A DNA stretch of 64,000 bases from Tenodera sinensis (Eukaryota > Arthropoda > Insecta > Mantodea > Mantidae). Each line of letters starts with the position of its first letter. The stretch's first letter is position 1. Below, in pieces: positions 24,110 through 35,960 of this stretch. The notes under the pieces are model-generated. The model was not told the origin of the DNA and searched no databases. It saw only the letters and a list, made by a program, of their open reading frames with translations. The position numbers and the translations under genes were made by a program. Location: assembly GCA_030765045.1 (NCBI GenBank), contig CM060965.1:23176935-23240934 (forward strand), read 5' to 3'.

Positions 24110-25899
24110 GAAGTGCGGCTGAAAGATCAATGGACGAGCAGAGGCACGCTTTGTATGACTGTTCTGCTCTTGTCAAGACTTTTGAGTTGAAAAGCCACTT
24201 TAGAACGTTTTATTTCCATAAAATATATATTAAATTCTACAAATCCTATTTAATTCACTTTCCAAATATTCTGTGCCTGTGCTTTGATTTTTAATCTCTC
24301 TTAGCTGTTCCCAATACCGTTTAGTTCTTCACAATGTTTACAAATATATTTGTGGATCGAATCGGATTGCTCCTTTGTGCAGTAACGCCCTTCAGAGAGG
24401 AGTGGTTCTCCCGCTTGTTTGAACCTTAAACACATTTCGCAGTGGTATGTCTCAGGAAAGTAAACGAACAATCGTTTCGTGTCTGCTGCTTTCCACTTTA
24501 ATCTTTCACTGTCGCGGTTGTAACCTAAACTTGAATACGTTTTTCGATGTAATCAACCAAGCCATGTTTTTGACATGTAAATATCAAAGAACGACATCGT
24601 AGGCCGTTATTGGGCGCTGAAGCCATTCCTGTTCTAGTACAGGTCAAAGGCATGTCAGTTGTACGTGCTATTTCGTAAAAACGTTACATCACTCTTTTAT
24701 TTGGGTTAAAGTGTATATGGGAAACAAAACCATTAGCAAACCTTGTAAAGAGAGAAGTGAATTGGGATATGTTCCGTTTACGTCCGGGAATAGTTCGACA
24801 TGTTTGCAATGTTGCCAAGTACAGCTCAACCCACATTGAGTCTGCAAAAAAAACGATATTCGGAATTTTCTTTTAAGTTGTAACGTTTTATTTATAAAAC
24901 GGAGTAGCATATACGATGTGGTAAGAGATGGCGTGATTCGTTTTAGCCGAGCTGCATGATCAGCGGTGAGCCTGAATAACTCTTTCCGTCCACTATTAGT
25001 ATCTCTGACGCGGTACGGGTCAACGAATAATTAAATTAATTACTTCTATAGATCCACATTAAAGTTTTTGTTTTTATTTGAATCTATAAACACACAAATT
25101 CAATGTATAAACACAAACTTACATAACCTCACGGCTTGGCGTCCTTTTGAATCACGCTACGGGGTCCACAATTCCACAAACACGGACTATACATTTTCAT
25201 AAGTTCCTATTCTTCTCTCTATTTCGTGCCACTTCGCAGTTATTCTGTACGTCGTTATTTTACATTCTTCCACCACCATAAATGTTCGTCTGAAAAACAC
25301 TTTATACACACAAATTACTATATTTCTGCGGACATTGTCTCTTTCGATGTGACGTCTACTCAAGCCATGGAAAGAAGACAATTGAATCTTCACTTTGCCA
25401 ACTATATTTACAATAATTATGTTTAGGAGGCCTTCCTGCCGCCTCTATAATTTTGTATTAGATTATTTTAGAGCGCTTACATAGAAATATTGCCTCAAGG
25501 CTTCTTGCTATCGGGTCTGTGGAGAACTGGAATTTCAGTTCCTCAACCCTTTGTTGTACAGTGTGTCCAATATGACAGTAAAATTAACTATAATGTTGAA
25601 AAATGTTGTAGCGCGAGTAGTATGATCTTCATTCTGTAAATATTTATTAATGCACAGCATGGTGATTATTCTATTAATGTAAATAACCTATAATAATAAC
25701 TATATTCTAAGAAAATATAAACATTCTGATTTAACGATCCTGCCCTGTCCATCGATGTTTAATAAAAATGAGATACATTGCATAATGAACAATCACAAAT
25801 TGATTAAATTGTTCTTTTATTACATAAATTACAAAAATAATCTTCCCATTCTCGATGAAATGTGCGCGTAGTCAGCACGCAAAACAAAAACAATATAAG

Positions 25900-25900
<1 letters not shown>
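22620..25900. other. Intronic sequence with one (GA)n tract
   Basis: Contains (GA)n at 24071-24108 and a 75-codon minus frame at 22806-23033 rich in Arg and Ser but without recognised family. No exon or repeat similarity otherwise noticed in this 3.3 kb. Confidence 0.35.
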
Positions 25901-25984
<84 letters not shown>

Positions 25985-26687
25985 AGTCTGTGGACAGCAT
26001 AACTCAAAAATGAAAAGTAGGTTTAAATTAAAGTTGATATTTAAGTTTAATGTCTTTCAAGAATGTGACACGAAAATTTTGAAGAAAACAGCCCCACCCT
26101 ACACTACCCTTTACAATGAAAATTTTTCGAAAATGTTGACTTTCTTGAAAATGGCTCTAACGATTTTGATTAAAATGTCATATGTTTAAGATATTTGTAT
26201 GACAAATGAAATGTGTATTTTGAATTTTCTGGCTATAGCCTATGTAGTCCTGTTCACTCTGGATGACTTTTGAATAACTCGTAAACCGTAAGAGATAAAC
26301 AAATTGTTAATATTCAATAAAGGAATCTCACTAAAACACACAATTTATGTCTAAATATTTTTATTTTGTAGAGTGAACCATTTTGGAGACATTCCTTGTT
26401 ATCTGCGTCAGATTCGGTAAACTTGACACTTTCGTGAAATGGAACATCGTTGTTCATTTTTTTAAATGTTAGGCGTTCAAAGGGAACGGGATCTCAAAGT
26501 TTTAAAATATTTGACTATCGCTCACAGCCTACTGTATTCTAATATTCCCCTTGTACCTACAAGAAAATAAACAATAATTTTTACAAATGTTTATCTCAAC
26601 TAACACGAAGAAGATGGGGTATAAGAGTCTGTAAGAATGGCTAGTGCAAGAGTAGAGAAAGTGATGTGAGTGCAACACATCAGATTA
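25901..26687 (+). repeat. Element A copy, plus, starting at a (TG)41 tract
   Basis: Perfect TG 25901-25982, then CAGTCTGTGGACAGCATAAC, the body, and CACATCAGATTATTT. S is absent. Second example of a copy whose 5' limit coincides with the microsatellite. Confidence 0.88.
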
Positions 26688-27921
26688 TTTATTTAGTTAC
26701 CTACTATTATGAACTTTCAGGTAATTTAAATGCATCCCTTAAAGGAATTTAAATTTTGCAGCTAACAAACTAAGTTAATTATTCCATTCATCATCGGCAA
26801 ATCTAATATTCTTAAGTTTTTATCAACATTTCCAAGCGATGCTCAAATGTGCTTTTCAAAGAGAATCCAGTAAGAGCAGAATAAGTACACACGATCATTT
26901 ATTTACGTTCTACTTATGAAAAAATGTTTCCAGGTACAAAGATATGAATTATAAGAAAGGCTCGTGCAGAACTATTCTCACCATTTTATTTATCCTCACT
27001 CTTACCCGTATCTCACGTCCGCAGAACCGTAACACTAGGTCATTCTGTTTTACGTACGCTGAGTTTTCCGGAGCAACTTGTTGAATAATGTATGGCTTTT
27101 GTGCAGCACAAGTTTCTGTAGAAAAGATGTTGGGAGTATCAACATTTCCTAGAGATGGCAGTTCGTGATGCTTATGCTAATGAGGGAGCAAAGTCACTTA
27201 CTCGCTTCATGTTTAGAAAACTGCAACTGCAAATGCAACTTTGAGCAAAATAAAACTGAAACCTTCCTCTGATATTGTATCAAATTACCTTAAAATTTAA
27301 GGAATTTGGAATTAGAATCAACATTGAGGTTCGTCATGTTTCAGTGAATGCGGTATTTGAGGGCCAGTCCATTACAGCTATCATTTTCTTCTTCTTGTTC
27401 TCCTTAACTCGTGTCTTGGTTTCCCTAATGACTCCCTTCCATTTATCTTCGTCTTCTTCTTTTTGAAATAGCAAACAAATACTGATTTATTTACGCTTCT
27501 GATTAAAGTGGTGTTTGGCAATGTAACGTTTTATATTTGCAAATTGAAATCCGCATATTAAATAGCAAACTTTCCTGTTCTTGAAACTTACAACAAATCT
27601 TCTCCAACACTCTTCATGAAACAACCACACTCGCCACTGAATGAGGCGCGTCGGAAGCTGAACAGGTGAAGGAGATGGATGGTTGATGGAGTGAGGCAAG
27701 AACGCGAGTGACCCAGTTAAGCCGATTTTGCCCTTTACTGCTATAAGGAATTCATTATATGTCTTCTCGTAGACTGGAAGTTTAGCAGTGCTTCACTGTT
27801 CTCTCCTATGTTAATGGTCTTTAATATCATTTCTTTAATTGGACCGCCCGGCGTTTGTTTTGTTTAATGTATCTACATATTTTAAAGTATTGTGACGCTG
27901 GCTAGCGCTAAAAATAGAACT
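26688..27921. other. Intronic sequence, no feature seen
   Basis: No coding, RNA or repeat feature recognised. Confidence 0.35.
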
Positions 27922-28150
27922 AAAGTCAGGCTACCTCATACCACTGCGGCGAGTAGATGACGTAACAATGGAACGGATAGATTGTTTAAGACTGTTCGAG
28001 AAACTTGTTTACGGGCCTGGAAAGGTGGATTTCGAGAAAAATGTGCTGCGTCATTCTTGCGTATATAAGCAAATGCAGTGTTGATTTCTTCAGGGAAATT
28101 TGAGTGTGTGTCGTCAAAAACAGTTTTGGACATTTAGTTGTTGCATCGGA
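27922..28150 (+). repeat. Dispersed repeat C, copy 1
   Basis: GTCAGGCTACCTCATACCAC and, after about 130 bp, AAATTTGAGTGTGTGTCGTC, then ACAGTTTTGGACATTTAG. The same blocks occur, closer together, on the minus strand at 37905-38035. The extra ~100 bp here may be an insertion, and a GTATATAAG is present. Family unknown. Confidence 0.5.
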
Positions 28151-29224
28151 GTTAACTGTTATGCAAAGCAACCGAGGAAGTCAGGTGTTTGTGAGACAGA
28201 GAAACAAAAAGGCAACAAATTGTGGGTTCTTTTAAATTTAATTTATACAGAAGCCGTTGAATCTATTGAAATACGCCAAAGGAAAAAGTTGTCATTTATT
28301 CAATTTTCTATGAATATAGCCATAAATCAAAAACCTTCAATCAATAATAATTCAGCCAGGCGATGATAAATTTGTTTGATAAAAATATTTTTTTCCAGAA
28401 AATTGTAAACTTTTCAACATTTTGGTATTAGACTTTCTTGTTATACATATGAGAAATTCGCTGTTAAAGTCTGACGGATCGTTTCACTTCCATCCTGTAT
28501 ATTCCAAGTAAGAATGATGGACGGTGTGGGAGTCTAGTTTTAGCCAGGTTTTGAAGCACGCATATTTGGGTCCTGTTACATTCATGGTGTTCCACAGTCC
28601 ATTGCAAGGAAGTGTGCGAAATTTTATCGTTAAAATGGGGACATTCCTCTAAGGAAAAGTGTGTACCTGTAGAGAATGAAGACGTTCGTTTCTAATGGTT
28701 GCTGAATGCAAGGATTTGTTTTATCCCCGGGCAGTGCAATCAACCGCTGTAAACGTACCGAAATTCGGCGTAGACGTGCGGCAACTACTAAGGATTCTTA
28801 AGGAAGTGCTAGCCAATGCCCCCGTTGACATTTGCTAACAGTGTGAGTACTTCGGTTGCAGAGAAGTAATTTTCCCTGACGCAGTAAGGTTCTGCACTCG
28901 AAGTATTAATTTCACTGTCTGTGTTTACGGCCTCAGTGGGACCCGCTTTCTGCCTACTCGAGTAAGGAGTGGTAGAACGAGCGTTACTCCTTTACCTATA
29001 TGAATTACGTGAATGTCTAGAACTTCATCTGCTCTCGTCTGCTCAAGAATCTTATTCTGAAGATGATAATATATTCTAACAGAATAACCATTCGGTTCAT
29101 TGATCGGTCAAGGCTCAACAAGATTCTCGGAGCAAAGTATCTTGGGTCAGATACCATGGCCTCAGATATCAGCAAATTTGAACCCAGTAGAAGGTTGTAG
29201 CACAGGGTTGTAAAGGGGCGAGCC
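28151..29224. other. Intronic sequence, no feature seen
   Basis: No feature recognised; less AT-rich between 28700 and 29000 than its surroundings. Confidence 0.35.
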
Positions 29225-29390
29225 GTGGCACGTTGGCCATGGTACCTCAGTGGTTAGAGCAACCGGACGGAGATTGGAAGATCCGTGGTTCAAATCCCAC
29301 CGGTGATATTGAATTTGTCAGTCTCACTCTACCGCTATACAACCCTGTCCTTCACACGGTTAGTGTGGAAGAATAATTAATTTCCACCAA
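29225..29390 (+). mobile_element. tRNA-derived SINE, family E copy 1
   Basis: CCATGGTACCTCAGTGGTTA, GAGCAACCGGACGGAGATTG, GATCCGTGGTTCAAATCCCA. Box A-like TACCTCAGTGGTTAGAG and box B-like TGGTTCAAATCC are both readable. The body is TTGAATTTGTCAG ... CACACGGTTAGTGTGGAAGA. A second, more eroded copy is at 34383. The anticodon arm does not fold properly, so it is not a functional tRNA gene. Confidence 0.65.
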
Positions 29391-29594
29391 TAAAACTTAT
29401 TTGGGCAAAAGTAAAGCAGAGGTTTTCTCGAGACCCCAAATTGATCAGTGCTGCGTAACTCTGACAGACACTTGGGAATCTCTAGAGAGTCTTCAATTAT
29501 TAATTTAAACCGCTGATGGATCTCGTGCCCCAAAGATTGAGGGCAGAAATATGAAACAACGGGGACCTCACAAGCTGTTACTTCTTATTCTTCT

Positions 29595-29633
<39 letters not shown>

Positions 29634-31200
29634 TTTAAAAGTAACCGGAGTTCAGGTCGCTATATTTTTCTTTGTTTTCTATCTTAGTTTGTGAGAACTG
29701 TAACACATAGTTCAACTATGAAGATTTAGTTCAATTTATGAATATTTACCGTGCGAGTTAGTGAAGAACAGCCGTTTTAATTGTTCATTAGTTGCTATAT
29801 AACAAACGGTGTCTTGACTCGCTGTCTAAATGTAAGGTTTCTAGCTTAGCGCACATGGAATAAAGCCAATTATCAACTTCGTGTGTTTCCATGAGGCCCA
29901 AATGTTCCAGTGCTCAATAATTTTTCCATGACTGTAGCTAATCCCTTAATCCTTAAATTGAATACGTAATGCAAATAGAAGCTCGCTTTCTATGTGAATA
30001 ATTAAAGGGTATATGCACATGTCATGGTTAGGGAAATTCGTTTGTCATCACACCTTATTTTATTCATTATTAAAGTGATATTTTATGTACTATTTCCACA
30101 AAACGTGTTATGTTTAACTATCTGTGAACTCGTTTTATGTGTATTTTTTTCAAAACGTTAATAATGAAGAAAACAGCTGCACATCATTATCACTTATATC
30201 TTACATAACCTTAAACTTATTCCATTTTATGCCTGTTTGCCCCACTTTTGCTAGAAAATAGCATTTGGTTTTTATTCTCTATGTTATGCTACGCAATATT
30301 TAAATCCTTACACCGATGACTAATAACGAATGTTACGAAAAACAATCTAATACCACAGTGACAATGTTTTGTTTCCCTCACTTCACTTGGACAATTCGAT
30401 TCCATTCTGTGACAGTCGAAGTGCAATGTCTGAGAGATTCGAGATGTCAAAACAAAAGTGTTCACGACTGCGTTACAAGAAAAATAGGTATCTTGGCCTA
30501 AGGCATAGGACTTTCAAGTTATAGAGAGAGGAAAAAAAAACAACTGAAGGTTGGAACACTGAAAGCATTGTTGCTCACCAAAATAACATAGATATACATT
30601 TGCCTGAAGTTTTTCATTTAGTTGAAACAGAAGAGAAAATTCTTAAGCGCATGGTCTTTATTCAACTGTTTGTCTTCATAGCTAATGAAGCATTCATTTG
30701 ATTAAAAATGAACAGTGGAAGTAATAATGCAGTCGAAACAAATCGAGAGAGAATATCGATCTGTTACAAATAAATGTTATTTTCAACACAGTTACTGTTC
30801 TAAACGAGAAATATATAAAATTCATTTCACTTAGGCTGATTTTACAAAGACTAATGTATTAGTCATTAATTGGTAGCAATTTAACAAAATAAATATTACT
30901 GAAGGAACTATTTGCATTTTGTAAACGTCTTTCAGTTATTATTGTGGTGCTTGAAGAAGAAGCAAGAATATTTTGTTTCTTGTGGTGCAATAGATGCATA
31001 TTGCAATAAAAATGAAACTACCTAATAGCTTTCTGCCGATGAAAAAAGCAATAATCAAGTGTGCTGCACTTCCCCTGCTGTGTGTTCAGTAGCTGTACTT
31101 GACAGCTTCATAGCGTACTATATCTCCTCTCAGTAAATACGATAATTACTTGTTAACTCTCTTTTACAGTCTTGCCACTCACTAAGTCTAATCCAAGTGG
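29391..31200. other. Intronic sequence with a 34-nt poly-T
   Basis: Poly-T at 29597-29630, which as poly-A on the minus strand could be a retroposon tail, but no retroposon body is recognisable beside it. Nothing else identified. Confidence 0.35.
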
Positions 31201-31201
31201 A

Positions 31202-31470
31202 TTCTTTGAAATTCCGTTCTATTTACATGACCAGAAGGCGAAAAACGAATGACTTCCCATTTCAGAAGAGCATAAGTATTTAAAAATTAAGTCAATAAGA
31301 AATAATATCTTGGAAACGCTTAACTACGCAGACAAATTATTGGGCAAAAATTGTGTGGTCTAAACAGTCAACATTTTTTGTGTAGCCAGATTTTGTCTGC
31401 CCTTTAAGGTTTATCAGTTAGGTACGTGTGCTAAAATGAAGACAAATTCTGAAAATTCAAGATATACGAT
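31202..31470 (-). repeat. Element A, old diverged fragment, minus
   Basis: TTTGAAATTCCGTTCTATTT ... AATAATATCTTGGAAACGC ... GCCAGATTTTGTCTGCCC ... AAGGTTTATCAGTTAGGTAC ... AAATTCAAGATATAC follows element A block by block, with many substitutions. It lies just left of a better-preserved minus copy, so two insertions of different age are adjacent. Confidence 0.55.
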
Positions 31471-31552
31471 ACGCTGAGATTAATACCCATAAGTGACTGT
31501 TCCTTTTGAATAATCCTATGACACATAGGACACAAAAGCGGATCTTTCTTCT

Positions 31553-32190
31553 AAAAATCTGATGTGTTGCACTCACATGACTTTCTCTACTCTTGTACTG
31601 ACCATTCTTATAAACTCTTATTCCTCTATCTTCTTCGTGTTAGTTGAGATAAACATTTGCTTTGAGCGATAGTCAAATCTTTTAAAGCTTTGAGATTCCG
31701 TTCTCTTTGCACAGCTAGCATATAAAAATGGATAACGATGTTCCAATTGACGAAAGTTTGCTTTCCAAAACTTTTATAAATAACAAGGAATATCTCCGAA
31801 ACAGCTCAGTCTACAAAAAAATTATTTGGACATTAATTGTCTGTTTTCGCAAGGTCTACTTTTTATAGTAAGATTTGGTCTATCTCTTACGGTTTACCAG
31901 TTATGTAAAAGCCATCCAGAGTAAACAGGACAGCATAGGCTATAGCTAGAAAATTGAAGATATACATTTCATTTTTAATAAAAATGTCTTGAAAATATGG
32001 GTTCTTAATCAAAGTCGTTAGAAGCATTTTTGAGAAAATTGAAATTTGCAAAAAATGTTCCAACTAAAGGATAGTTTAGCGTGGAGGATTTTTTTTAAAA
32101 TATTCGTGTCGCATCCTTAAAAGATGTTAAACTTGAATATCAATTTTGGTTTGTAACTGACTTTTCCTTTTTGAGTTATGCTGTCCAGAC
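31553..32190 (-). repeat. Element A copy, minus, internal deletion
   Basis: AAAAATCTGATGTGTTGCAC to TGAGTTATGCTGTCCAGACA. About 65 bp is missing between AACATTTG and CTTTGAGCGATAG (the block with TACAAGGGGAATATTAG). S and the TG slot are absent. Confidence 0.82.
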
Positions 32191-33279
32191 ACATGTAAAA
32201 CCAATTCTACAACTATTTATCTCAATTAATAGCTTTTGCAGAGCAGTTCGTTATATGTAGAAGTGCAAGTGGATTTTACTGCGGGGGTCATCTGATTCGG
32301 AAAGTCGCTCCTTGGTTCATGTGAGCGCTCGTAGATTGTACGTTACAAGGTAATAATAGACACTCGCAGCCCAAAACCCACCTCGCGTAACAAAAGAAGG
32401 CAGATAAAAGCGAAAGAAGCTTAACATGGTGAAGTTCTTTGGCAAAGGACCCCTCTGTATCGATTGGGTTACTCGCTTCTTCACGTCCTCCTTTATTAGT
32501 TCATGTTCAGGAAATCCAACTTTGGTAGTCATTTAGACAACCTTAAACCTGAAAACCCCACCTTGCTCGACGTTTCATTTCCACTCCTGCATTGTGAAGA
32601 GCACAACAATAGCTGCAAAGTCGCTGGCGCGATTGGAGATAGCACAATAGGTTTCATCTCTATGCTACTGCTGGTGACTTTTTTAAGCAATTACAGCTTG
32701 GTCATCAGGCGGTATTTTGGAGATGATTGCTTTTTAATGGAATAGAAATTTGGAGAGATAAAAAGGTGGTTTAGAACAGCTGTTACCTAAACTGTTTGCA
32801 AATTAAAAGGGCGAAATCGCACTTTGGAAAGAAGAACAGATATAATAAAGCGGATACTGGCTAAACCCGTTCTGGCATCTGTGTTTAATGGGTCCATTTC
32901 CATGCAAAAACGTTCACCGATCTTCCAATAATGGAATGGCCTTTTCTCCTCAATCTACTAGAACTGGCTAAAGTTTGATTCTGCTTAAAGTACTGCTTAT
33001 TTCCTTGAATAACCTTGCAAATAAACAAATAAAAGATATGCTGCGCAACCAGAAAATATCGTAGTCTTTAACGCTCTTCATATAGTTTATTACACAGATG
33101 GGGAGAACCGACACATTGTGTAATTTCCCCATACATCCTGTTTTCAATCCAGTCTACTGTCCTACACAACGGTTGGCATTTGCTGATTGGGGTGCTCGGA
33201 GGGGATAAGTACTCGATTCATTTATCACCCCTCTTCCACATGTGTGGTCCATTACTTTCGAGGATAATCTTATTCCATC
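32191..33279. other. Intronic sequence, no feature seen
   Basis: No coding or repeat feature recognised. Confidence 0.35.
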
Positions 33280-33378
33280 AACGGGCCCTAATGATCTAGT
33301 TGTCGACGGGCCCTAATGATCTAGTTGTCGACGGGCCCTTAAACACTACTCACTCACTCACTCACTCACTCACTCACT
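33280..33378 (+). mobile_element. LINE-like 3' end with 25-bp duplication and (ACTC)n tail
   Basis: The 25-bp unit CGACGGGCCCTAATGATCTA+GTTGT occurs twice (first copy with AACGGG), then CGACGGGCCCTTAAACACTA runs into about seven ACTC units. The GACGGGCCCTTAAAC terminus parallels the one at 4.76 kb. Terminal tandem duplication plus a microsatellite tail is usual for 3' ends of some non-LTR elements (family knowledge). No coding part is attached. Confidence 0.45.
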
Positions 33379-33479
33379 ATTCCATCAGCTATGACTGGAC
33401 CCATTTTTTGAGGTTAGGTACCCAGAGATTGGAGTCTGTTTCCTCCATGACGGTGGAATTACGCATACACACACGTATA

Positions 33480-33640
33480 GGTGCACACCCACACATCCAC
33501 ACACCCACACCCATAGACATTTTTTCCTAAAAACGCATTTTTTCTAATTTACTCAGCCTCAAAGCGTATTTCTAGTGTAAACTAATATCCAATTCGTGTG
33601 TGGTAGCTAATACTTCACTGTAGGTAGATAATAGAGAATT
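33480..33640 (-). repeat. Element A, eroded S module with CA-rich tract, minus
   Basis: A CA-rich run (33468-33510) leads to TTTTTTCCTAAAAACGCA, TCCAATTCGTGTGTGGTAGC, TAATACTTCACTGTAGG and ATAGAGAATTTA. In order these correspond to the reversed S module (CTAAAAATGC, CGAATTTTTGGGTGGAA, ATACTTCC...TTACC, AGAGAAAGTA). Strongly diverged. Confidence 0.4.
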
Positions 33641-33818
33641 TAATAATAATAATGCATTTCAATGTTGTTTTACTTCGTGATATTACACGTTCCCTTGGGG
33701 GTTAATTAAGGTGCGACGTGCTGTATCCATAACAAATGTTTCAGGCATTCTTGAATGGAAAAATAGGGCGTACACGCCCACAGAGACACACACACACGCG
33801 CGCGCTCGCCCACACGTA

Positions 33819-33881
<63 letters not shown>

Positions 33882-34382
33882 ACATATTCTAAAAAGGTAT
33901 CTTTACTAGTCATTGTGTAAATTAGTGACAATTATTTATGCAAAATGATTGTTATAGTTTTATTACATTTGTAAATTATCACAAGCAATATTTTAAGACA
34001 CGGAGTGAGAAAATTTATTTGGGAATGTTATACTGTGCAATGGTTATATTCTATAAAAATAACCTAAAATATATTTATCACGATTACTGCAGTTCGACTT
34101 ACTCCAACTGAGGCAATGATTTCACACAGTCGTTCCATTTTTATTGTATTTTTATATAGAATTTTGAATTATTGCTTAATTTCATCATCGATGCATCACC
34201 AAATCGTTTTGAATTGCGTCCATTTTGAGTTTTGATTGTTAATCTATTGTAATCTGCAATAAATTGTATTTAATCCTACGGGGCCTAGTTGGCCCACCCG
34301 CGCCAACCCCTAGGAGCCCCTCATGTCCTCAGCGAAGACTTAAGCGATTTATAGAGTGAGTTGGAGAATTTAATGTCGTATC
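33641..34382. other. Intronic sequence with (CA)n and a possible hairpin
   Basis: (CA)n at 33815-33880, flanked by GCGCGCTCG and ACGTACGTAC. A GC-rich potential stem, CCTAGTTGGC ... GCCAACCCCTAGG, lies at 34285-34316, just upstream of the next SINE. No coding content. Confidence 0.4.
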
Positions 34383-34535
34383 GGCATGTTTGCCACGTGT
34401 GGTTAAAGCAGTCGGACGGATACCGGAAGATCCGTAGCTCAAATCTCGCCGTGGCCTTGAATTTTGTCTCATTTTACTCTTTCAAACCGTATCCCACACA
34501 CGGCTATTGAGTGGAAGAACATTTAACTCCATTAT
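34383..34535 (+). mobile_element. tRNA-derived SINE, family E copy 2, eroded
   Basis: TGCCACGTGTGGTTAAAGCA, GTCGGACGGATACCGGAAGA, TCCGTAGCTCAAATCTCGCC, then TTGAATTTTGTCTCA ... CACACACGGCTATTGAGTGG. It aligns with the 29.2-kb copy throughout but has lost about 7 bp in box A and has a mutated box B (AGCTCAAATCT). Confidence 0.6.
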
Positions 34536-35960
34536 AGGAATACAGATGGCGGCACTGACTAATTAAAGGAAAAACCCTGTGATAAAGCTACAAAACAAAA
34601 GAATAATCAGTACTACATGATAAATTAAGTCTTCTGTGTAAGGAATAATCATTGAGGTTTACTCAAAGATGCACAATTTCATTGTAAAAGTTGAATTATT
34701 TTAGGTGGCGTGCAGTCATTCTTTAATAGACAAAATCAACGGACTCCGGAACGTTTAGTTAGAACGAATGAAGCTTCTAGGAAGGTGTCATAGTTAATAC
34801 ACGTTACTAGAAATGAGAATCCAGTTTGACGAGCGATGTAAGCCGGACATAATTGTGTCTAGTAGAGTAACACGGGTGTTCAGTGGTGCATGAACTCCAA
34901 GCTGTACTTCACATCTGTGCCACGAAATCCAGGCTCATAGATGACAGTTCTCTCTCTGTATAGATACACCAACACGTGCTGATAATTCTACTCAGCTCTA
35001 ACTTGATTATTCCATGCATTACGTTCATACCATTGTGATAAATGCTAAGTTGTTTCTGCCTTATAAACAAATAGGTTAGGTTTGCTGATAAACAGATTAG
35101 GGTCAAGCGTTAAGAGTTTCCTTCGGGACAAACGGTAGATTACCTTGATTTCTTTGAAACCCGAACTGAAATAAGGGTTCAGTTATAGTGGCAAGCAGCA
35201 GCAAAATATGTATCTGGTGCTCTTTAACAAGACAATCTCGTGTGTCTAACTCTCTTTATAGAAATGCCTTTGTAGTTCAGGGATACTCAAAACATCTGTT
35301 TCCGGTGAAACTTAGTCATTAAGTGTTTTATAGTGACAAAATAGTTTACTTAATGTAAGTGGATGATTGAGAAATTAAAAATCTAACGACAAAGTTCAAA
35401 ACGTGTTGGTTGTTTTTTTTTTTCTGTCGTTCTTTTAATACATTTAAACCTTGTGCTTTCATACTGTTTTTGTTGTCGTCCATTTCCTTTCACGTCTCTA
35501 TTGAAAGCTTTTCTGTAAATGTTGTCCAATTTAAAGACAGACAAATCATTCTTCACCCCATCCAGCCAGATAAGAGAGCTTCACATTGCCTGCAACTTGA
35601 AAATAAAATTTCAAACCTGTTCTTTTTCTTCCAATAGAAGCGTAACAATATCGTTGAAATCTCTACCATTGTTCTGGATTTCTTATTAATGTTGCCTGGC
35701 AGATACGCCCATACGTCACTCGAACACAATAAAGGAAACACTGGCACAGAACTGCTCTGCTTTCAAATCCATGTTTCTACTGCAAAAGGCAAGTTTTATG
35801 TCCATCTCCTATTAACTGCAATAAAATATGTTAGTAGCTAAAGACTCTGCAACTACTCTAGCGATCAGTCCGTCTTTCGTTCTATCATTGCAGTGCAAAT
35901 CTTAGAAGTACATTTCGGCTGATAGAATACATGCATATGCTAGAAAAACCACAATAAGCA
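34536..35960. other. Intronic sequence, no feature seen
   Basis: No exon or recognised repeat in 1.4 kb. Confidence 0.35.

Noticed and set aside
28070..28100. GTATATAAG followed by an 88-codon frame as a promoter and gene
   Set aside because: The stretch lies within dispersed repeat C, and the frame has no recognised domain.
29225..29300. tRNA gene on the plus strand
   Set aside because: Same reasoning, and a related diverged copy at 34383 shows that it is a dispersed SINE.
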